A stretch of DNA of 64,000 nucleotides from Calliopum simillimum. Taxonomy: Eukaryota; Arthropoda; Insecta; Diptera; Lauxaniidae. The stretch is from the NCBI GenBank assembly GCA_951812925.1, contig OX638368.1, forward strand, positions 77,048,909 to 77,112,908, in the 5' to 3' direction. Below are positions 57,031 through 64,000 of the stretch, one piece after another (positions within the stretch are counted from its first letter, which is position 1; each line of letters starts with the position of its first letter). Below the pieces are notes generated by a model. It did no database searches and was not told the DNA's origin. It saw nothing but the letters and a program-made list of their open reading frames with translations. The translations under genes were made by a program, and so were the position numbers.

Positions 57031-57835
57031 AATAACTTTTGAAAATTTAGAATTTGAGATTTGAATTGTAAGACATAAGGGAATAAAATATAAAATTAAA
57101 AAATACGAATTCAAATAAAATATCACATATTTTAATTAAAATTGGTGCCCAACCAGTGTTAGGCAACATACAACATAAGTCGAGTCGAGTGTTTTCCAAC
57201 AAATTTATATGGTGTTCCATTATCGGAGATAATAGTTTTTGGACACCCAACACGGAAGACGATACGTGCCCTTAATGCATTTATAACAACCGCGGTAGTT
57301 ATTTTCCGCACTGGGATTAGTTTGACCCACTAAGTAAATTTGTCCACAAAGACTAGGCAGGCCCATGGAAAGAGGAAACGGTCCTATGAAGTTGGAACTT
57401 ACTACATTATATTCCATGGTGCTGACCGCAGGTTTTGCATCGTTCTATGAATGCTGTCATGTCCTTCTTCATGCCAGCTTTCAGCTTTCTTTAATGAATA
57501 CTTGGGCCATTCCTCCGGAATTTTCACGACGACTTTCTTTAGCTTGGTCTACCAGTCCATTGATTCCTTTGCTGCTGTTGAGAACAGTCTATTTATTTTC
57601 CAGCACTAAAGGTTTCCGAGGTAGGGCGTCTGAGATTACATTGGTAGTTCCCTCGCGGTATTTAATGGTAAAGTCATACTGTTGAAGTTCTAATGCCCAG
57701 CGAACGAAGCGGCCAGCCGGGTTTTCCAGAAAGGGCAACCACTTGAGGGAAAGGTGATTAGTGATCACAGTGAAGTGAACTCCTTCAAGGCATGGGCGCA
57801 CAGTATGGCCAGGCATTCCTTTTCGGTGGTGGACT
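57031..57835 (-). pseudogene. gypsy RNase H and integrase relic
   Basis: RNase H: EKECLAIL at about 57805-57828, then EGVHFTVITNHLSLKWLPF and DFTIKYREGTTNVISDAL, ending in PRKPLVLENK (57589-57816 is one frame). The integrase continues in broken frames with a fragment VGCPKTIISDNG near 57220-57260. Frameshifts and stops throughout. At about 57836 the sequence jumps directly to gag, so protease and RT are deleted. Confidence 0.8.
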
Positions 57836-58529
57836 AGTTCTTTTCCAAGTTATTGAGCGTGCGGGTCATACTCCGCCGTAAATTCGGTCCATAAAATCAA
57901 TTGTCCGCATTTGGGGATGTTGTGAAATCAGATTCTGGATAGGCAGTATGTAATCTTTTCCTCTTTCGCGGGGGCCTTTCCGATGTATGTCATCCTACAA
58001 AAGGGTGACGTATCTTGCTGAGATAAAGAAGCCTTCAGCTTCCCTGCGGAACTGTTTCCAAGTCGATATTCTGTTCCTTTTTATCCTCAACCAATCAGCT
58101 GCTTTCCTCCTCAGCTATCCAATAATTGGAACCAGAAATTTATCGAGTGGAATTTCGTAACACCAAGCCATTTTCTCGACCTCTTCGATAAAACTGAAAA
58201 TATCTTCAGTCACTTCATATCTTAAATTCCATTTTTATACGAGATCCATTACATCCACATTACTTAGAACAGAGCTTTTCTGTGGACTTCCGACCACGTG
58301 GGTTTCTGATAAAGGTACTAAGTCTGCGTCGAAGGGCCTCTATGTTCCCTTCGGTTTTGAGTCCTTATTTCGCCATTTCCTCTATCAATCTTTCTTTTCT
58401 CAAATGGTAGATTTATTTAAAGCCGCTAGACTAGCAATGAAGGAACTGTCGTATTAGTTTTATATTCTTGTTGAAGTGGTATTCCAGTTATAAGTATTTG
58501 TAGGATAGCTGCATTATTCTCTGAGCTAG
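57836..58529 (-). pseudogene. gypsy gag relic
   Basis: Fragments such as FSFIEEVEKMAWCYEIPLDK, KAADWLRIKRNRISTWKQF and DYILPIQNLISQHPQM follow the Retrotrans_gag pattern (Fi..ve.m...y ... W......W..F ... dYi...q.li...p.m). Minus strand, upstream of the RNase H relic and downstream of the primer site, so in the correct order. Stops in several places. Confidence 0.7.
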
Positions 58530-58547
58530 GTCTCTGCTCGGGCGCCA
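58530..58547 (-). promoter_or_regulatory. Primer-binding site, tRNA-Lys type
   Basis: Minus strand TGGCGCCCGAGCAGAGAC follows CGATCGTTACAAA at the presumed LTR end. It closely matches the tRNA-Lys3-complementary primer site, also used by Osvaldo-like gypsy elements. It places the LTR remnant at 58550 and above. Confidence 0.7.
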
Positions 58548-59084
58548 TTTGTAACGATCGTTTTAGTTTAAGGCTGAGGAAAGCGTTAGCTATGTCCAGG
58601 ATTAGATTACATCTGCAATTTTAAAGCTAAAACCAAGCGTTATCTGTGGTTGATGATTTTTCACCGATATTTTCCAAAAAGTGTTCAAATAGCATAATTA
58701 AACCGATTCGTATAACTTTTAATGCTTGTCTTCGTGCAAGCACATTTTTGTACGTACCTATGTACTGGTTAAATCACAAAAATGTTTAACTAATAACTTT
58801 GATGTTTATTTAAATTTTAGTTAGTCAAATTAAATCCAATATGATCAAAACTGAAAGATAAAAAGTTTCTCCAGTTATGGCCTATATTATGCAACGTTAC
58901 AATCATGCAAAGAATTAGTTCAATAGTAACATGTAAAGAAAGTTTTATAAACTTCTGGTGTTCAAACAAACAAGTAGAAAACGTCAGAAATTAAAGTATT
59001 ATACCATTTAGAAACCGAATGTGACATTTCAAAATTAGTGGGATTCAATGTTAACTTTTTTTTGTGAAATCGCCCAAATCACAA
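58548..59084. repeat. LTR remnant and AT-rich flank
   Basis: 58550-58700 is probably the inner end of the gypsy 5' LTR (minus strand ends ACGATCGTTAC). No second LTR is visible, so its outer limit is unknown. Beyond about 58750 nothing is recognised. Confidence 0.35.
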
Positions 59085-60440
59085 TTAGCCCAGGAAAATA
59101 AGACGAAAAAAGAGCTTCTGTGCGAAAAAATTCCCAGTGGAAATTTTTCCCCGGAATTGTCTTTATTTATGCATGATACACAAACTGTTAAAAGTCCACT
59201 GCAAAGTCGTGTGCGCATAAAAAGTTATTCGGGCTCAAAGGTCGCTAAAATCAGTTTTTTGCAAATATCTCGATAATGCTAACTTTTACAGAAAAATGTT
59301 GGTCTCCAATTTTGTAGCACAGGAAGTTTCCTATAAAAGTACGTTAAAAGTATTTGCGTACGACTTCTAGTTTAGGAGATCACCTCATTTAAAAAGTTGT
59401 TAACAGTTATGATATGAAATACTACCTATGAGTTCATATTAAAATATCTTACTTTTTAAATTGCAATAACTCTTCAATGAGAAGTTGTACAAACAAAATT
59501 AAAATACCGTTTGAAAGATAATTTAATTTTCTATATACCGTATAAAATTTTTTTTTCGAACGGCTCATGACCTTAAAAATATTCTTGAATACCCGTTGAG
59601 GCTTCGAAATTACTGGTTTTTTAAGAATATCTGCGAATTGGTAAGTACTACGATAAAAAGTAATGGGACCAAATTTGTAGATAATTACAAGATCTACAAA
59701 AATAAGCGATATATGTACACATAAAAGTACCCGTATAGAAGATATTCAATAGAAACCGGTTTTTTGGCATTTTAAGGGTTTTTTTGGAATATCTTCTAAA
59801 CGGTTACTTCTATGTGCACACATATCGCTTATTTTTTGTAGATCTTGTAATTCTCTACAAATTTGGTCCCATTACTTTTTATCGTAGTACTTACCAATTC
59901 GCAGATATTCTTAAAAAACCAGTAATTTCGAAGCCTCAACGGGTATTCAAGAATATTTTTAAGGTCATGAGCCGTTCGAAAAAAAAATTTTATACGGTAT
60001 ATAGAAAATTAAATTATCTTTCAAACGGTATTTTAATTTTGTTTGTACAACTTCTCATTGAAGAGTTATTGCAATTTAAAAAGTAAGATACTTTAATATG
60101 AACTCATAGGTAGTATTTCATATCATAACTGTTAACAACTTTTTAAATGAGGTGATCTCCTAAACTAGAAGTCGTACGCAAATACTTTTAACGTACTTTT
60201 ATAGAAAACTTTCTGTGCTACAAAATTGGAGACCAACATTTTTCTGTAAAAGTTAGCATTATCGAGATATTTGCAAAAAAATGATTTTAGCGACCTTTGA
60301 GCCTTAATAACTTTTTATGCGCACACGACTTTGCAATGGACTTTTCACAGTTTGTGTATCATGCATAAATAAAGACAATTCCGGTGAAAAATTTCCACTG
60401 GGAATTTTTTCGCAGAAAATGTCTTATTTTCCTGGGCTAA
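59085..60440. mobile_element. Hairpin element C
   Basis: Outer ends TTAGCCCAGGAAAATAAG and, inverted, the same. Arms of about 660 bp (to 59747 and from 59797), spacer 49 nt, very few mismatches. Inner text CTTGTAATTCTCTACAAATT and ATATCTTCTAAACGG recurs with a period near 100 bp. It shares the order AAATATCTCG ... GAAAAAT ... CGTACGACTT ... TAGGAGAT with elements A and B. No coding potential. Confidence 0.8.
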
Positions 60441-61654
60441 ATTAGCATTAAGTTTATTCAAAAAATTAATTAGAAATTCTCTTTTCCCAAGGAAGTACAA
60501 AAGGACTGTTCAGCATCAACTATATCGAAATATCGCTTTTTATGGCTAAATTTAAGTGAATTACTACAGTCCTTAGGAAATGCTTATGCAAGGACATACT
60601 CTACTTACTGCATTTTTATGTAAGTATTTGTTTAAATTTATTATAATTATATTTATAAGGGATGTTCTTAAGGAACCACACACCTCCCTTCCACCAAAAA
60701 GTGTATGGATCAATCGCCTTTCAATGGAGTACTAAGAATAGCTTAGGTCGTCTAATTCTTTTAAAACGTACCCTCTTGGCAAGAATTACGGCTGGTTCAA
60801 CGCTGGCGACTTCGAAAAAGAAGAAATTACTTTTCTACTAACCAAACAAATACATATAAAAAATTTCAGTGGAAGGAACCTTATTTTGGTAGAGGTCGTT
60901 TTAAATACCACATCATATGTATAAATTATGTCACAAGCAAGGTTTTATCTTTGGTAGTAAAATGGGCTATCATGTTGTTCACAAATGTACATTAAGCATC
61001 TTGATATTTATGAGTAATTTACTAAATACTGACTTTTAAGAACACAAAAACCAAAAATGGACTTCTGAAATGCGGATTAACATTTGTTTTATAACTATTT
61101 TTCACCCTTAAGCAAATGTTTGATCTTTTATATATGTGACTATAAACAAAGGAAATGCAAGTTCACCCAACGCACCTTAGAATACTTAAGACGCGTATCT
61201 TAAACCAAAAAGTGTAAACAAAAACTAATCCTGTTCTACTGCTCTTTCAATGTTCTTTAAGCCGCATGCTTAATATTTTATGAAAATATGAAAAACATCT
61301 TGCTCTGCGACGCCTTTCAATTTCTTTGTCTTTATCAGGAATAAATTCTCGTTCAATTATTGTATAATCTACACAAAAGCAATCAAAATCATTTTTCCTA
61401 AGAACGTAAGACTAGCGAATGGGTATCAACAAGGTCGAATGATATATAATCAATTAATTTTTTGTTCTATTTCTGACAATCTCTTTTTTCTTCTCACTCA
61501 GTCTATAAGGGCGTCTCCGCATCGTTTTCTTTGAATCAAACAAATATATTTCTCACTGTCCCTTGGTAACTCTACTTTGCGGAATACCCTCAATGAACCA
61601 TACTAAAAATTATTTAAAAATTTTACTCAACAAAAACTTTTTATCTTCGTCGTT
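60441..61654. other. No gene or element recognised
   Basis: AT-rich, no partner repeat seen, no convincing frame. Likely the least repetitive stretch of the right half. Confidence 0.4.
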
Positions 61655-62042
61655 AAGTTCTGTGTTAGGCTAGGTTAAGTTAGCAAGGAGGATGACAGAT
61701 GTCATCATAACTTAGGCCGCAGTTGGGCGCATTGTATACTCGGATTATGACTTAGTTATCAACCTATAAGAACCACTTCAATAACTCCAAAAAGCACTTT
61801 TGAGCGATATCTTCAAGAGAGTCGAAGAGTTCAAAAGTTCGAAAACCCCATCGCCGTCAGGATCTTTACAATATCTAAAAAGATGTCCTACGTCGTGGAG
61901 CCCCAACCTTGAGGTGTGTTTGTCTATTAAATAGTGCCCTGTAATGACACCAATTACAATTCTGATGCTTCGCCTACCTACTAAGATAATTTAATCTATT
62001 TGCTCTGTGGTAAAATTTATACAATTTTTATTGTCTCCAGTC
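61655..62042 (-). pseudogene. 3' end of an I/R1/LOA-type non-LTR element
   Basis: Minus strand RIVIGVITGHYLIDKHTSRL followed by GLHDVGHLFRYC resembles the C-terminal zinc-like region of I/R1/LOA ORF2 (family pattern R..vG.LTGH..L..H...mGL....CR.C...EEt). The 3' UTR ends in AACCTAGCCTAACA near 61660, as is common for these elements in insects. Upstream sequence stops at about 62042 (5' truncation). Confidence 0.6.
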
Positions 62043-62225
62043 CAGAGATGGGCACAATTGTAACTTTATTACTTTTGTAACAAGTATCATACATTTTTTA
62101 GTTACTTGTACATTTTACAAGTTTTACGTTTACATTTTACTTAATACAAAAGTAACAAGTTACTACAAAATTTTTGATACTTGTTGAAAAAGTAGCATTA
62201 TCATGAATAACTATTGTTATTTATA
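62043..62225. mobile_element. hAT-like terminal fragment
   Basis: Begins CAGAGATGGGCACAATTGTA, a hAT-type end, with internal inverted and direct repeats of ACTTTTGTAACAAGT. No right terminus is seen before the hammerhead element begins, so it is truncated. Confidence 0.5.
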
Positions 62226-62345
62226 CAAATTATACTAATTTTATGAACTTTAGTCAATGTTTTGCAAGAATCGAAAATTCCATGCATTTTCCAACTTAGA
62301 ATATTATGACAATTAGGAGAAGAGAAAAAACTACTGAACATGGCT

Positions 62346-62393
62346 ATGGTGACATATGTTTCGGTTACCGCCACGTAACCATCATCAGACCAA
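62346..62393 (-). ncRNA. Hammerhead ribozyme (family 2)
   Basis: Minus strand: stem I TTGGT with ACCAT (4 pairs), core CTGATGA plus one extra T, stem II GGTTAC/GTAACC, loop GTGGCG, GAAA, stem III ACATATGT, cleavage after GTC between 62351 and 62350. The extra residue between A9 and stem II matches the position tolerated in the plus hammerhead of chrysanthemum chlorotic mottle viroid. Confidence 0.8.
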
Positions 62394-62874
62394 TTTATGT
62401 TTTATTTAATTTATTTTAAATTAAATGAAATAACAATTGAAAAATTTTTGAACTTTTTGTCTGAGGCTGGGATCAATCTATGAACCTTTCGAAATCAATC
62501 TCTCTACATAGCGCATTTATCAACGGAATGCGCTGTGTGCCCTCGGAAAAATTGGTAGCTTAAGTGCCTATATGCAAGTAGCGTGGTTTCATTCTCTATA
62601 CTCCTTTGTCATCATTCATGTTGTGTTTGTTTGGTAAGGCTCAGCCATTGGCTGAGAATCAATACCGTTATATTATATGACTGACAAGTGTTGCCAGTTG
62701 CACATATTTGGCGTTTTCTCCATGATTACTTAAAATGGTTTATGTTGACTATATGAAAATTATACTAATTTTATGAACTTTAGTCAATGTTTTGCAAGAA
62801 TCGAAAATTCCATGCATTTTCCAACTTAGAATATTATGACAATTAGGAGAAGAGAAAAACTACTGAACATGGCT

Positions 62875-62922
62875 ATGGTGACATATGTTTCGGTTACCGC
62901 CACGTAACCATCATCAGACCAA
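62875..62922 (-). ncRNA. Hammerhead ribozyme (family 2)
   Basis: Same motif as 62346-62393 with no difference in the core or stems; predicted cleavage between 62880 and 62879. Confidence 0.8.
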
Positions 62923-63355
62923 TTTATGTTTTATTTAATTTATTTTAAATTAAATGAAATAACAATTGAAAAATTTTTGAACTTTTTGTCTGAGGCTGGG
63001 ATCGATCTATGAACCTTTCGAAATCAATCTCTCTACATAGCGCATTTATCAACGGACTGCGCTGTGTGCCCTCGGAAAAATTGGTAGCTTAAGTGCCTAT
63101 ATGCATGTAGCGTGGTAAACAAACACAACATGAATGATGACAAAGGAGTATAGAGAATGAAACCACGCTACATGCATATAGGCACTTAAGCTACCAATTT
63201 TTCCGAGGGCACACAGCGCAGTCCGTTGATAAATGCGCTATGTAGAGAGATTGATTTCGAAAGGTTCATAGATCGATCCCAGCCTCAGACAAAAAGTTCA
63301 AAAATTTTTCAATTGTTATTTCATTTAATTTAAAATAAATTAAATAAAACATAAA

Positions 63356-63403
63356 TTGGTCTGATGATGGTTACGTGGCGGTAACCGAAACATATGTCAC
63401 CAT
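63356..63403 (+). ncRNA. Hammerhead ribozyme (family 2)
   Basis: Plus strand; predicted cleavage after C63398. With the next copy it would release a 530-nt monomer. Confidence 0.8.
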
Positions 63404-63885
63404 AGCCATGTTCAGTAGTTTTTTCTCTTCTCCTAATTGTCATAATATTCTAAGTTGGAAAATGCATGGAATTTTCGATTCTTGCAAAACATTGACTAAA
63501 GTTCATAAAATTAGTATAATTTTCATATAGTCAACATAAACCATTTTAAGTAATCATGGAGAACACGCCAAATATGTGCAACTGGCAACACTTGTCAGTC
63601 ATATAATATAACGGTATTGATTCTCAGCCAATGGCTGAGCCTTACCAAACAAACACAACATGAATGATGACAAAGGAGTATAGAGAATGAAACCACGCTA
63701 CATGCATATAGGCACTTAAGCTACCAATTTTTCCGAGGGCACACAGCGCAGTCCGTTGATAAATGCGCTATGTAGAGAGATTGATTTCGAAAGGTTCATA
63801 GATCGATCCCAGCCTCAGACAAAAAGTTCAAAAATTTTTCAATTGTTATTTCATTTAATTTAAAATAAATTAAATAAAACATAAA

Positions 63886-63933
63886 TTGGTCTGATGATGG
63901 TTACGTGGCGGTAACCGAAACATATGTCACCAT
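63886..63933 (+). ncRNA. Hammerhead ribozyme (family 2)
   Basis: Plus strand; predicted cleavage after C63928. Core and stems as in the other three family 2 copies. Confidence 0.8.
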
Positions 63934-64000
63934 AGCCATGTTCAGTAGTTTTTTCTCTTCTCCTAATTGTCATAATATTCTAAGTTGGAAAATGCATGGA

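Larger units (their letters stand above)
62226..64000. mobile_element. Hammerhead element, family 2: two head-to-head dimers
   Basis: Two tandem minus units (ribozymes 529 nt apart) and two tandem plus units (530 nt apart) face away from a centre at 63117-63161. Arms are nearly identical for at least 840 bp, and the right side runs off the window. Each unit has, in transcription order, a 5' region, a tRNA-like zone (GCGCTATGTAGAGAG, then AAAGGTTCATAGATCGATCC), an AT-rich spacer, a hammerhead, and a tail. The Pol III boxes are weaker than in family 1. The 5' end of the plus array (AAACAAACACAACATG) sits directly against the 5' end of the minus array. No protein encoded. Confidence 0.85.

Overview
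The window is AT-rich nuclear DNA of an insect, most likely a fly. The evidence is the kinds of transposon present (Jockey, BEL/Pao, Ty3/gypsy with TGGCGCAGTC primer sites, Tc1, hAT, PIF/Harbinger and piggyBac types), one short intron of about 72 nt with consensus splice sites, and pervasive A/T tracts. I cannot name the species. Almost nothing resembles a conserved host gene. The two host-like candidates are a small three-exon gene (18862-19705, minus strand) and a duplicated exon encoding the C-terminal part of a USP-like (peptidase C19) domain. The rest is nested repeats, as expected for heterochromatin or a transposon graveyard.

Layout. 1-5 kb: a ribozyme-bearing inverted element, a Tc1 relic, and a nest of hAT-like > PIF-like > MITE and piggyBac-like hairpin. 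5-13 kb: a Jockey-type element on the minus strand, split in its endonuclease by a complete BEL/Pao insertion with a 5-bp target duplication; the BEL internal order is permuted (integrase before gag-protease). 13-15.3 kb: three copies of a hammerhead-ribozyme element, one split by a TTAA-flanked piggyBac relic. 15.3-18 kb: a second non-LTR element. 18-20 kb: the small spliced gene between degenerate repeats. 20.4-23.4 kb: a non-autonomous gypsy-group LTR element. 23.8-29.2 kb: a PIF transposase relic split by a 2.2-kb hairpin, a second Tc1 relic, a hAT element with an exact 8-bp duplication, and another hairpin. 32.6-34.5 kb and 47.9-52.1 kb: two inverted arrays of a satellite with a unit of about 540 bp built from about three monomers. 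Between them lies a 2.36-kb tandem duplication whose second copy carries a young, nearly intact gypsy element (39419-45383). 52-61 kb: hairpin elements, a hAT relic and a gypsy relic with a tRNA-Lys-like primer site. 62.2-64 kb: a second hammerhead family as two head-to-head dimers, running off the window end.

The most interesting content is two related families of about 530-bp units. Each carries a hammerhead self-cleaving ribozyme; family 1 also has a clear tRNA-like Pol III promoter head about 100 nt upstream, and family 2 has a weaker one. Eight hammerhead copies are visible. Stem II and stem I differ between families but stay complementary, while the loop GTGGCG and the core are identical. 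Family 2 has one extra nucleotide in the core. Units occur in tandem and in head-to-head inverted pairs, as expected for retrozyme-like or Penelope-associated elements that could release circular RNA monomers. A second theme is a set of at least six unrelated long hairpin elements in 64 kb, some of which share short periodic modules.
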